Origin: Pleomorphomonas sp. PLEO
GTDB lineage: Bacteria; Pseudomonadota; Alphaproteobacteria; Rhizobiales; Pleomorphomonadaceae
NCBI RefSeq assembly: GCF_041320595.1
Contig: NZ_CP166625.1
Span: 2,119,501-2,183,500, forward strand
Direction: 5' to 3'
DNA length: 64,000 nucleotides
Below are positions 16,154 through 23,452 of the stretch, piece by piece. The notes below the pieces were generated by a model, which saw only the letters and a list, made by a program, of their open reading frames with translations, searched no databases and had not been told where the DNA came from. A program made the position numbers and the translations under genes. The stretch's first letter is position 1; each line of letters begins with the position of its first letter.

Positions 16154-18655
16154 ATGACTGGCAGCATCAAAATGGCATTCGACACTGCGTTCTCTGCCGC
16201 CCCGGTTGGCGGAGATGTCGAGAAGAGTCTCGCCAGGCAGGCGGGCACCATCGTCGAACAGCGCGTGGCCGCCGTTGAGACAGGCCAGAACAGCGGCAGC
16301 ATGCTTTTTGCCATTCGTGCCGCTCTGTACGCCAGAACCGGTGCGCTTGCGGTTCTCCCCGCCAAGGCTGAAGTGCGGGCAGATCCAACGGCCGCCTACA
16401 ATGGGCTTTACGCTAATTCTACCGGAGGGACGGGGGCAGGAGCATGGACCAAGATCGCGGAGCTTCCCGATGAAATCATCCTGGCGGTTGACTCTGGGGC
16501 CGGCACCGCAAATGCCATAAAGGTCACTGTATCGAGGCTGCCGGCCGATGGCGCCGTGGTGAGCTTCGCTGCTTTCCAAGCGAACACTGCCGAAGACGTC
16601 ACGGTGGAAGTCGTCGGTGGCAGTACATATGCCATCCGGACTGCCGGTGGAGCGAAGCCGTCCGAAGGCGCCATCACTGCCGGCATGGTGTTGCTTGGCC
16701 GCGTGGATGCTGGAGCGAGCACTCTCCGCCTTGCCACCGACACGACGTCGATTGCTATCCAGACGGCATCTGAGGCGGCACGTGATCTTGCCAAGGACTT
16801 TGCTAACAAGGGCGAGGATCAGGTTGTCGCCGACGGTCTCTACTCGGCCAGGCATTGGGCGACGAAGGCGGCGGACGCGGACGCTGGAAGCGGTGCCGCT
16901 GCTGCTCGTGATGCGGCCGTAGCCGCTGCCGCGCTCGCCGCGCTCGCTGGCCAAACCGCTGAAGCCAAGGCCGCGGTTGCCGAGGAGGCTGCGGATGCGG
17001 CTCAAACTGCCGCCGCCAATGCGCAAGCATCCTCAAGAGTTTTTGGCTCGTGGACTGATCTGGTTATACGAACAGCGACCGTCGAAGGCGAAAGTGCCGA
17101 GGTGCTCGACAGTGATACGGGCACCCACTTGGACGGGACGGCAACCGGATACGATGGGACAGAAGTTCCGAATGCCGGCAGATACTATGGGGCCATCGGG
17201 TGGGGAGGGACGCGCTGGCTGCGGATTGGGTCAACGGGACTGTCTGCCAAGGCATCCACAACCGAGGTAAATGCCCGTATCGACCAGGGCGGCGATGAAG
17301 CGTCCGGCTATCTGTTCGAGTGGCTCGACAAAACGCGCCTGAAGCGTCTCGCCGGTATCCGGCTCGATGGTGTGTTCGAATTCCTCGGGCAAACACTGCC
17401 AGAATACGTTGGTGGCATCTTCGCGAAGATCGCCAGCCAAGACACTCGCCCTGGCGCGATGAGCGGGTACCTTTTCGAGTGGGTCGACACGACGGGCCGG
17501 CGGATAATGGGGCTGACGACGGCCGGTGTTCTCAAGGTCGGCGGCGCTGAGGTCCCGGCAGCTGCGCAACTCAACAAAACGCTGCGTAGCGACGGTTTGA
17601 CGACGGAGCCACTGATGGCGCCATGGCGCCTGCGGGAAACGAGGCGGCTGCTGCAGGCCCTCAAGGGTTCCGTCGCATCCAGTCAGTTGCCCATAAACCT
17701 CATCGGCGAATCGTGGATGGATGACCGCTCGCACTTTAGCCAAGCTCTGACGCAGCAGCTCAAGGCGGCCTTCGGCGATGCCGGCATCGGCTACGTGGGG
17801 GCTGGCAAGGGTTCGGCTGGTGGCGATGCCACTCTTGCCGCTACGGGATCATGGGTGGCGGAAGCAGCCAATCATACCACGCCGTCTGTCGCGGCGCCTT
17901 TCCCGAGCCTCTCGATCTACACCTCGTCGACGGCCGGTGACCAATTGTCGCTGACAGCGTCCAGTGGCGCCGACTCCATTGCGCTGCATCATCTCGGTGG
18001 CAATGGGGTGGTGCGATACCGCTATGGGTCTGGTTCATGGACAACGCTTGCCCTTGATGGCAGCGGTGCCCAGGTCAAATCGCTTTCCACGCCGCCAGCT
18101 GGTGCGTTGGCTCTGACCATTGAAGTCGTATCCGGCACCTGCGTCATCGGCGGCCCGGATGCTCGCAAGACGCAGAACGGAGTGCGCGTCAATAAGTGCG
18201 CGTCTGGCGGTTGCCGCGCATTGGAGTTCACGTCGCAAAACGAAGCCTCGTGGATTGCCGCCATGCAGGCTCTCGGCGCCCCGCTTAACGTTGTCATGCT
18301 GGGTATCAATAACCGCGCGGAGAGAACACTGGACCAATGGACCGCCGAGCTTGGCGAGTTGCTTCGGCGCCTCCGCATCGTCAGCCCGTTCGGCGATATT
18401 TTGGTAGTGTCACCGCCGGAGATCCAACAATCGTTCCCGACCAAGCCGATGAGCCAATGGAGCTATGTCGCCCGTACGCTCGCCGAGGCCTATGGGGCGG
18501 CACACCTCGATTTTCAGCAGTATTTCGGTGATGCGCCGGCCGACTACGGCAATGCCGGCCGGCAGTATTTCACATCGACCGATGACGCCCACACCGCCAC
18601 CAATGGCGACCAGATTCTTCGCGAGGGCTTCTTGCGTGCCCTTCTCTATTCCTGA
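16154..18655 (+). CDS. tail fibre with C-terminal SGNH/GDSL esterase domain
   Basis: This 833-residue protein has an N-terminal beta region that anchors it to the tail, an Ala-rich helical stalk (residues about 200-300), and short repeats of SGYLFEW type (about 380 and 440). Residues about 510-833 form an SGNH hydrolase. Block I INLIGESWMDD has nucleophile Ser520, block III MLGINNRA has Asn719, and block V DDAHTATNGD has Asp810 and His813. In known phage fibres such domains remove O-acetyl groups from host surface polysaccharide. RBS GAGGA precedes ATG 16154. It is the likely host-range determinant. Confidence 0.88.
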   Translation: MTGSIKMAFDTAFSAAPVGGDVEKSLARQAGTIVEQRVAAVETGQNSGSMLFAIRAALYARTGALAVLPAKAEVRADPTAAYNGLYANSTGGTGAGAWTKIAELPDEIILAVDSGAGTANAIKVTVSRLPADGAVVSFAAFQANTAEDVTVEVVGGSTYAIRTAGGAKPSEGAITAGMVLLGRVDAGASTLRLATDTTSIAIQTASEAARDLAKDFANKGEDQVVADGLYSARHWATKAADADAGSGAAAARDAAVAAAALAALAGQTAEAKAAVAEEAADAAQTAAANAQASSRVFGSWTDLVIRTATVEGESAEVLDSDTGTHLDGTATGYDGTEVPNAGRYYGAIGWGGTRWLRIGSTGLSAKASTTEVNARIDQGGDEASGYLFEWLDKTRLKRLAGIRLDGVFEFLGQTLPEYVGGIFAKIASQDTRPGAMSGYLFEWVDTTGRRIMGLTTAGVLKVGGAEVPAAAQLNKTLRSDGLTTEPLMAPWRLRETRRLLQALKGSVASSQLPINLIGESWMDDRSHFSQALTQQLKAAFGDAGIGYVGAGKGSAGGDATLAATGSWVAEAANHTTPSVAAPFPSLSIYTSSTAGDQLSLTASSGADSIALHHLGGNGVVRYRYGSGSWTTLALDGSGAQVKSLSTPPAGALALTIEVVSGTCVIGGPDARKTQNGVRVNKCASGGCRALEFTSQNEASWIAAMQALGAPLNVVMLGINNRAERTLDQWTAELGELLRRLRIVSPFGDILVVSPPEIQQSFPTKPMSQWSYVARTLAEAYGAAHLDFQQYFGDAPADYGNAGRQYFTSTDDAHTATNGDQILREGFLRALLYS

Positions 18656-18667
18656 TCGGAGACCATT

Positions 18668-19804
18668 ATGACGACGAGTTTCATCAGTGACGCAGCCACC
18701 ACGAACACCTCTTTACCGCTTGCCAAGGTCGATGCTTTGATTGACGGGGTCGATGCCGGTTTTTGGGGCTTCGATCTCGCCAGCAAGTATGGCTTTCCGC
18801 GCCAAGGCGCGCCCTATAGCGGTGACCTGGTCAAGGATCTGCAAGCCGGAGCTGGCGCCTATGGGGATGGTGCCATCGTCCAGGCCTCGGGCCAGTCGCT
18901 TGGCTATGTCGGCAAGATGCTCGATTTCTCCGACCTGACGTACCGCAACAGCTATGTGCAAGGACCGGCCAGTGTTTTAGCGGGGATTTGGGGAACGGGC
19001 AGTGGTGCCACGGCAACGGCAGCTCTTTCAGGCAGCACGGCCGTTGTTACAGTCACGGCCGGAGGCGCCGCCTACGTTGCCGGTAAAGCAACGGCAGTGT
19101 TCATAGGCGGTGGCTTGGCGAATGGGGTGACAGTCTCCTCGGCCTGCACGGTGGTTGGCGGTGCTGTTACTGCTGTGGCCTCTCCGGCGGCCACGTTCAC
19201 CAGCGCCCCGACAGTGGTCATTGTGCCGTCACCGCAACTCTGGCTGTGGTGCGGGTATTACAAGCTGCCAACCAACGCGGATTGGAATGCTGAAACAAGC
19301 AATGGCAATCGGTTCCCCCTGTTTCAGTGTTCTAATGATGATCAATCATTTGGTACCGATGCCGACATGTTGGCTGTTTTACAGCAAACTGACAAAACTC
19401 TGCGGTTCGCGAAACAGGGGTATGCAGCCCAAGGGGTCACCCTCGCCATAACGCCCGCCACACCGGATTATGGTGCTGTGTGCCAATTGGCGGCATGGGC
19501 TACACCGAGTGGTTTCTTTGTCCGCCTCAAGCGCCTCGAAACCGGCGCTGCGGCCATCTCCACCTCATGGACGACGACGGTCGCGCCGAACTCTCTTAAT
19601 TTCGCGGCCAAGACGCCCAAGTTTGGGCCGGCGGGGGCCTATGCCTTGAAGAGTGGCGGAGTGTGGAGCACCGCGCAACAGGCGGCGAGCAACTTCAAAG
19701 TCGGGCGTGGCTTCATCGAAAACCTTGGGATTACCGGCCGCGACCCTATCGGCGTGCTCGATGCCGACTGGGAACGGACGCTGGCGAGAGCGGTCTATAG
19801 CTGA
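18668..19804 (+). CDS. phage tail-associated protein, possible receptor-binding
   Basis: This 378-residue protein starts at ATG 18668, 12 bases after the fibre gene, with GGAG upstream. It has a Gly/Ala/Thr/Val repeat-rich middle (residues about 110-190) that looks like a beta-solenoid or prism, flanked by a Trp/Tyr-rich domain (QLWLWCGYYKLPTNADW) resembling carbohydrate-binding lectin-like folds. The C-terminus is LDADWERTLARAVYS. I recognise no named family. The position after the fibre and before a terminator suggests a second adhesin or fibre tip. Confidence 0.65.
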   Translation: MTTSFISDAATTNTSLPLAKVDALIDGVDAGFWGFDLASKYGFPRQGAPYSGDLVKDLQAGAGAYGDGAIVQASGQSLGYVGKMLDFSDLTYRNSYVQGPASVLAGIWGTGSGATATAALSGSTAVVTVTAGGAAYVAGKATAVFIGGGLANGVTVSSACTVVGGAVTAVASPAATFTSAPTVVIVPSPQLWLWCGYYKLPTNADWNAETSNGNRFPLFQCSNDDQSFGTDADMLAVLQQTDKTLRFAKQGYAAQGVTLAITPATPDYGAVCQLAAWATPSGFFVRLKRLETGAAAISTSWTTTVAPNSLNFAAKTPKFGPAGAYALKSGGVWSTAQQAASNFKVGRGFIENLGITGRDPIGVLDADWERTLARAVYS

Positions 19805-19852
19805 GGCAGGGGAGACGGAGGCGGGAAAACCCACCGTTTTTCCCTGACGTTC

Positions 19853-19874
19853 GCCCGCCTCGCGCGGGCTTTTT
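19853..19874 (+). terminator. intrinsic terminator after the tail operon
   Basis: Arms GCCCGC (19853-19858) and GCGGGC (19864-19869) pair perfectly around CTCGC and are followed by TTTTT (19870-19874). It lies 49 bases after the last tail gene and just before the lysis cassette. Confidence 0.8.
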
Positions 19875-19886
19875 CATGAGGCGACC

Positions 19887-19988
19887 ATGGAGCATCCCTT
19901 CATCTTGGTGGGGGTGGTCGCCTTTTGGCTGCTGTACCTCGCCGCCATAATCGTCGGCTTCGTCTGCTTCCCTCTGTTTATCTCATAA
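19887..19988 (+). CDS. 33-residue single-span membrane peptide ahead of the lysis genes
   Basis: ATG 19887 opens a 33-codon frame. The product begins MEHPFILVGVV, is almost entirely hydrophobic through the middle (AFWLLYLAAIIVGFVCF), and ends LFIS with TAA at 19986-19988. It starts 12 bases after the terminator T-run, with GAGGCGACC upstream as a weak ribosome site, and ends 9 bases before the next gene. One transmembrane helix and the setting at the head of the lysis cassette suggest a small holin-like or antiholin-like protein. The prediction rests on hydrophobicity and context alone. Confidence 0.55.
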   Translation: MEHPFILVGVVAFWLLYLAAIIVGFVCFPLFIS

Positions 19989-19997
19989 GGACTATCG

Positions 19998-20222
19998 ATG
20001 CGCCTGAAGCTCGTCGAGAACCATCGCGCCATTCTGGGCCGTGCGTGGTCGATCCGCTTTGCCGTTGCAGCCGGATTGCTGCACGGCGCCGGCCCGGCGA
20101 TCAGCGCTTGGGCACCCATCGAATGGGTCTGGCTGGCGGCGATCACGGAACCTTTGGCTTATCTGGCCGATGCCGGCGTGGTGATCGCCCGTATCGTCGC
20201 ACAGGACAATCTCAACACATAG
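19998..20222 (+). CDS. small membrane protein of the lysis cassette, DUF7940-like putative holin
   Basis: This 74-residue protein begins MRLKLVENHRAILGRAWSIRFAVAAGLLHGAGP, the pattern of the small DUF7940-like phage proteins placed directly before endolysin genes. It has one or two short hydrophobic segments (residues about 18-38 and 42-66). AAGGA lies 6 bases ahead of ATG 19998, and the lysozyme starts 9 bases after its stop. It is a good holin candidate by context, though the holin activity of this family is not something the sequence proves. Confidence 0.7.
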   Translation: MRLKLVENHRAILGRAWSIRFAVAAGLLHGAGPAISAWAPIEWVWLAAITEPLAYLADAGVVIARIVAQDNLNT

Positions 20223-20231
20223 GAGGCCCGC

Positions 20232-20813
20232 ATGGGCAAACTTGTTTCGTCCGCTCGGGCTCGGGCGGCGATCGCTGGCGCCATGATGCTGGCTGCGTCG
20301 GTCGGTGGCGTCTGGGTAGCCAAAGCTCCTGACGGCAAGACCTATCCTCTAGCCGTCACTATGGCGGCGGACACGTTGATCAAGCCGTGGGAGCAAGAAC
20401 GCCTCATTGCCTACCTTGATAGCGTGCGCGTTCCGACGATTTGTTTCGGCGAGACCAAGGGCGTCTATCTCGGGATGAAGAAGACGCACAGCGAATGCGT
20501 GGCGATGCTTTACCGCCGCGTCAACGAGGACTTTTACATTCCGCTGACGCTGTGCGCCGCCGGGTTCGAACGCGCCCCTGACCCGGTGCAGGCCAGCATG
20601 GTCTCCGGCGCCTACAACTTCGGCGTCGTGGCTTGGTGTCGGTCGACGGCTGCCAGGATGATCCGCGCCGCCCGCTACCGCGATGCCTGCCAAGCTCAGA
20701 CGGCCTTCAACCGAGCCGGTGGCGAAGTCCTTACCGGGCTGGTTCGTCGGCGCGAAATGGGCGATGCGCAGCGCATCGGCGAAGGCGAGCTTTGCGTGAG
20801 TGGTCTGAAATGA
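20232..20813 (+). CDS. endolysin, GH24 lysozyme with N-terminal signal-anchor
   Basis: This 193-residue protein has the T4-type lysozyme catalytic spacing Glu54-X8-Asp63-X5-Thr69 in WEQERLIAYLDSVRVPT, so the triad is intact. The first 30 residues (basic start, then AAIAGAMMLAASVGGVWVA) form a weakly hydrophobic, Gly/Ala-rich segment typical of SAR endolysins, which reach the periplasm by the Sec system and are released when the membrane depolarises. Cys residues are several (72, 87 and others), so disulphide control is possible. It cuts the glycan strands of peptidoglycan at lysis. Confidence 0.9.
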   Translation: MGKLVSSARARAAIAGAMMLAASVGGVWVAKAPDGKTYPLAVTMAADTLIKPWEQERLIAYLDSVRVPTICFGETKGVYLGMKKTHSECVAMLYRRVNEDFYIPLTLCAAGFERAPDPVQASMVSGAYNFGVVAWCRSTAARMIRAARYRDACQAQTAFNRAGGEVLTGLVRRREMGDAQRIGEGELCVSGLK

Positions 20814-20902
20814 TCCTCCCCGGCAACAAGCTGCGATCTGTAGAAGGCGGCGGACTGATGTTCCGCTGCCCAGACGGTGGACCTGCCGGATTGGGAGGAT
20901 GA
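20810..20902 (+). CDS. 30-codon remnant-like ORF between endolysin and spanin
   Basis: This 30-codon frame starts in the endolysin stop (ATGA overlap) and ends one base before the spanin GTG. The product reads NKLRSVEGGGLMFRCPDGGP, resembling the beginning of DUF6527-type small phage proteins (strand, then FxCPxC), but the second Cys is missing and it ends abruptly. It may be a truncated relic retained for translational coupling, since GGGAGG of the next gene lies within it. Confidence 0.4.
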   Translation: MILPGNKLRSVEGGGLMFRCPDGGPAGLGG

Positions 20903-20905
20903 GTG

Positions 20906-21304
20906 ATGTTCGGCCTTCTCGATAAGATCGGAACCACGGCTGCCGCTATCGCCGGTGTTGTTGCCGGCGCGCTTCTGACGGCCGCTCTCATGAGCCTCTA
21001 CATCTGGTTGTTCCACGATCCGGCCGTGGCCACCGCGGCGCGGGAGGGCTTCGTCGCAGCTTCTGAGAAGTTGGCCCTCCAGGGTCAGATCGATGAAATG
21101 AACCGCCAGTCCAAGCTCGCTGAGGCGGCGGCACAGAGTGACCGATTGCGAGCCGATGCAGCCAGTAAGGAGGCGGACAATGCGTGGAAGCAATATGAGG
21201 CTGCGGTTGCGGCCGACACTGGCGATGATGGCTGCCGCGTCTCTCCTGTCGATCTTGACTGGCTGCGGAAATCTCGAGGGGCGGCTGTCGGCAGCGTCAA
21301 GTGA
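20906..21304 (+). CDS. i-spanin, Rz-like
   Basis: This 132-residue protein has an N-terminal transmembrane helix (TTAAAIAGVVAGALLTAALMSLYIWLF) followed by a long Ala/Glu/Lys coiled coil (residues about 45-110), the layout of inner-membrane spanins. GGGAGG at 20893-20898 precedes it. GTG 20903 is an alternative start one codon earlier. The out-of-frame lipoprotein gene that begins inside it supports the Rz/Rz1 call. With its partner it fuses inner and outer membranes at the last step of lysis. Confidence 0.82.
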   Translation: MFGLLDKIGTTAAAIAGVVAGALLTAALMSLYIWLFHDPAVATAAREGFVAASEKLALQGQIDEMNRQSKLAEAAAQSDRLRADAASKEADNAWKQYEAAVAADTGDDGCRVSPVDLDWLRKSRGAAVGSVK

Positions 21305-21527
21305 GATCGGCCGGCAGAATGCTGGTATCGATCTCCCGACGCTCCCGGCGCGGTGCCGCGACAAAATGGGACGCGTGACGCCACAGCCGGGCGAGAAGTG
21401 GCGCGCTGTTCAAGGCCGGTGGGAGATAGTCGCCGACAATGAAGATCGCCGCACGGCCGATTGTGCAGCTTTCTATGACGATGTGCAGGGCAGCTTCGCC
21501 AAGCCGAGCGGGGGAAAGAATGGATGA
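21195..21527 (+). CDS. o-spanin, Rz1-like lipoprotein, starting inside the Rz-like gene
   Basis: This 110-residue protein begins MRLRLRPTLAMMAAASLLSI, with lipobox LTGC|G at the cleavage site (Cys at about residue 25). It starts in a different frame 110 bases before the Rz-like stop, an arrangement well known for lambda Rz1. The mature part has short Pro-containing segments (LPTLPARC, RVTPQPGEK). The frame extends upstream to 21138, but the 21195 start gives the cleanest signal peptide. The product would sit in the outer membrane and pair with the i-spanin. Confidence 0.8.
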   Translation: MRLRLRPTLAMMAAASLLSILTGCGNLEGRLSAASSEIGRQNAGIDLPTLPARCRDKMGRVTPQPGEKWRAVQGRWEIVADNEDRRTADCAAFYDDVQGSFAKPSGGKNG

Positions 21528-21918
21528 GCCGGATGGAATCTCGCGCTCGCTCGGGCGTGTCGAAGGTACCCTGCAGCAATTGATTAAGTCAGCCGAGGAG
21601 GACCGCGCATCGGCGGCTGATTGGCGTCGGAGCATATATCACCTGCTCCAGGACCATGCGGACGAGATCGGCAAGCTCCGCGAGGATGTCGTCATAGTCG
21701 GGGAGATCAGCACGCAGGCCCGCGAGCATGCCAAGAAAATCGAGAAGCGCCTTGATGAGGACATATCCCCAGACATTGCCGAGTGGCGAAAAATCAAGGC
21801 CATGGGCATGGGCATGTTCGCCCTGGTTGGTTTAGGCGGGGCTATAATCGCTTCGACCATTGCTTATTTCTGGGATGTCATCGCTATGGCTATCCGGAGC
21901 GGGCTGAAGATCCACTGA
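21520..21918 (+). CDS. DUF1515-like phage membrane protein
   Basis: This 132-residue protein starts at ATG 21520, overlapping the Rz1-like stop by 8 bases. The opening MDEPDGISRSLGRVEGTLQQLIKS, a long charged helix (residues about 20-85) and one transmembrane helix (MGMFALVGLGGAIIASTIAYFW, residues about 95-118) match DUF1515-like proteins of alphaproteobacterial prophages, which accompany lysis genes. It may be an accessory to lysis. Its function is not established. The open frame upstream to 21439 is not used in my view. Confidence 0.75.
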   Translation: MDEPDGISRSLGRVEGTLQQLIKSAEEDRASAADWRRSIYHLLQDHADEIGKLREDVVIVGEISTQAREHAKKIEKRLDEDISPDIAEWRKIKAMGMGMFALVGLGGAIIASTIAYFWDVIAMAIRSGLKIH

Positions 21919-21938
21919 GCATCGATCGTCATAAAGTA

Positions 21939-21973
21939 GGCCGCCTGCCGGGGAACCGGTGGGCGGCCTTTTT
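21939..21973 (+). terminator. strong intrinsic terminator at the end of the late operon
   Basis: Arms at 21939-21951 and 21956-21968 pair over 13 bp with two wobble pairs around a GGAA loop and are followed by five T residues (21969-21973). It lies 20 bases after the DUF1515-like gene and ends the plus-strand late operon. Confidence 0.9.
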
Positions 21974-21977
21974 GTTT

Positions 21978-22187
21978 TCAGCCCGGCCCAGGTCGTGCTG
22001 GCTCAATTCGCTGCCTATCCACCGACACGAGAATGCGCTCCACGGATGTCCTCATCACCCGGTGGACAGCCCGAGAGCATTCCTCGTCGATATTCATGCG
22101 ACCGATACCTTCGATGATGCAGATGCAATCATCGATAATCAATGCATCGCTCACAATACCTTCTAGTTTATCCTCACCACCAGACAT
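21978..22187 (-). CDS. small acidic phage protein on the opposite strand, unknown
   Basis: This 69-residue protein is read towards the late operon terminator. Its start ATG (22185-22187) has GGGGGAAG about 9 bases upstream on the same strand. The product is acidic and helical at the N-terminus (GGEDKLEGIVSDALIIDDCICIIEGIGRMNIDEEC) and basic at the C-terminus. No motif is recognisable. It diverges from the helix-turn-helix gene at 22350 across a 162-base AT-rich spacer, as regulators in prophage ends often do. The competing plus-strand frame at 22033-22353 looks like a shadow. Confidence 0.5.
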   Translation of the reverse strand: MSGGEDKLEGIVSDALIIDDCICIIEGIGRMNIDEECSRAVHRVMRTSVERILVSVDRQRIEPARPGPG

Positions 22188-22316
22188 AGTTAATTACTTC
22201 CCCCACAGATACGCAGTTACAGAACCCGCGTTTATCGCGCATTATCTTCTTGAGAGAACTAGCGGTATTTATATATTCTTTATAGACCAGTTAACTACCA
22301 GCCGCCTAAAATATCA

Positions 22317-22334
22317 AGGTTACAAACGTAACCT
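22317..22334. promoter_or_regulatory. perfect inverted repeat, probable operator
   Basis: AGGTTAC (22317-22323) and GTAACCT (22328-22334) form perfect 7-bp arms around AAAC. It sits 15 bases before the start of the helix-turn-helix gene in an AT-rich spacer between two divergent genes, consistent with autoregulation by a dimeric repressor. Confidence 0.6.
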
Positions 22335-22349
22335 AATGGTGGTGGTCGC

Positions 22350-22835
22350 TTGATTTTCTTTTTCTCTAGTTGTGGTGCTGTACGAGAAATCATAGCGAGG
22401 GCGGCTCGATCGGTATTCGGGCGCACCATTGTAGTGGTATCCGCTTATACCGAGCCTGCGCTTCAATCAGCGCGCCGAATCGGTTGTCGTGTGATCCTGG
22501 ATAGGCCGACAGAAGAGGTCATGCGGCTGTTCGAAGATCGTCCTGATGAAGGCGCCGTCCTGGAGCTGATCGACCTTAGCGACGACGATGCCATCAGGGT
22601 CGTGCCATTTGCTCCGCCACGGCCGCGAGAGACAATTGCTGTCAACGGTAGCCACTCAGACCATGAGGCCCTGGCATTCGATCTCCGCAGTCGTGGAATG
22701 TCATACGAGGAGATGGCGGTGGCCATGGAGTGCGACGTCCAGACCATCAAGACGTACATCCTCAGGGCGCGCGTCAAGAACCGTCGTGATGCCCAGATGG
22801 AGGAGGCGTTGCGGTTGTCCGTGCCTTCTGATTGA
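22350..22835 (+). CDS. helix-turn-helix regulator near the prophage end
   Basis: This protein is up to 161 residues. The only in-frame start after the previous stop is TTG 22350. GTG near 22432 or ATG 22521 are later choices, so the N-terminus is uncertain. The last 50 residues form a sigma-70 region-4 / LuxR-like helix-turn-helix: LRSRGMSYEEMAVAMECDVQTIKTYILRAR. The N-terminal part is mixed with no clear domain. An AGGTTAC palindrome lies immediately upstream. It may control late or lysogeny genes of the prophage. Confidence 0.6.
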   Translation: MIFFFSSCGAVREIIARAARSVFGRTIVVVSAYTEPALQSARRIGCRVILDRPTEEVMRLFEDRPDEGAVLELIDLSDDDAIRVVPFAPPRPRETIAVNGSHSDHEALAFDLRSRGMSYEEMAVAMECDVQTIKTYILRARVKNRRDAQMEEALRLSVPSD

Positions 22836-22977
22836 CCAGGATGCCGCATGCAGAGTTCGCCCATCGGTTTGGGGCTTGCTTCACGGTCTCGCAGATGCCA
22901 AAACGCGGGCACCCAAGGGGACGAGCGCGATCCATAAACGGTCCAAAACCTGTCGGTGATCCGCTAAGTACTTGATG

Positions 22978-23053
22978 GGCCTGTAGCTCAATGGTTAGAG
23001 CCGGCCGCTCATAACGGTCTGGTTGCAGGTTCGAGTCCTGCCGGGCCCACCAC
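22978..23053 (+). tRNA. tRNA-Ile with CAU anticodon (lysidine type)
   Basis: This 76-base cloverleaf has acceptor arms GGGCCTG/CGGGCCC, D stem GCTC/GAGC, anticodon stem GGCCG/CGGTC with loop CTCATAA (anticodon CAT at loop positions 3-5), T arm GCAGG-TTCGAGT-CCTGC, then A and an encoded CCA end. The CTCATAA loop and acceptor sequence resemble the minor tRNA-Ile whose C34 is modified to lysidine, rather than elongator or initiator Met. It lies between the last phage gene and the glycan locus and may mark the prophage junction. Confidence 0.93.
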
Positions 23054-23452
23054 TTTCAACTGCTTTGATTGAACGGCGCTTTCGGTGTTACTCCGGAAAT
23101 CTCTACATTCGCGCACGGCGGTCCGGAGATCGAGAAAAGTGTCTCCGGTGTCGCAACAATGCGGGTGTGTTTCGAAAAAGGCATCGCTCTCATAACCAGG
23201 GATGAACGAAAGGTGGCATGCAGAGCTTGCTCACCAACGGCGGCGTGTCGGCTACGGGGGGCTGCGCGCTCGATACACGCTTGAGGGGAGAACCGTTGTC
23301 CTCTAACTTACCCAGACATATCAATGCGCAATAGTGACTCGCCAGTGACACTCGGCGGAGATTATTACGCAATATTACTGTGGCTACAAGCTGTCTTCTT
23401 CGTTCTATCTCGAAGAGTTTCGAAATAAAATAAACTGGATCAGGCGGTATAA
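23054..23452. other. intergenic stretch after the tRNA, no clear gene
   Basis: The stretch is 399 bases. A 34-codon frame (23202-23306) with many Arg residues is present but has no ribosome site and no recognisable product. The AT content rises towards the next gene. I see no integrase remnant and no obvious duplicate of the tRNA 3' end here. Confidence 0.5.

Noticed and set aside
22033-22353. 106-codon plus-strand frame near the prophage end
   Set aside because: Ser/Ile-rich product without motif, overlapping a better minus-strand frame and the operator palindrome.
1-22900. Gene transfer agent instead of prophage
   Set aside because: Several tail genes resemble GTA types, but the presence of a full lysis cassette with spanins, an esterase fibre and a long tape measure favours a phage.
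23202-23306. 34-codon frame in the spacer after the tRNA
   Set aside because: No ribosome site, Arg-rich, no similarity that I recognise.
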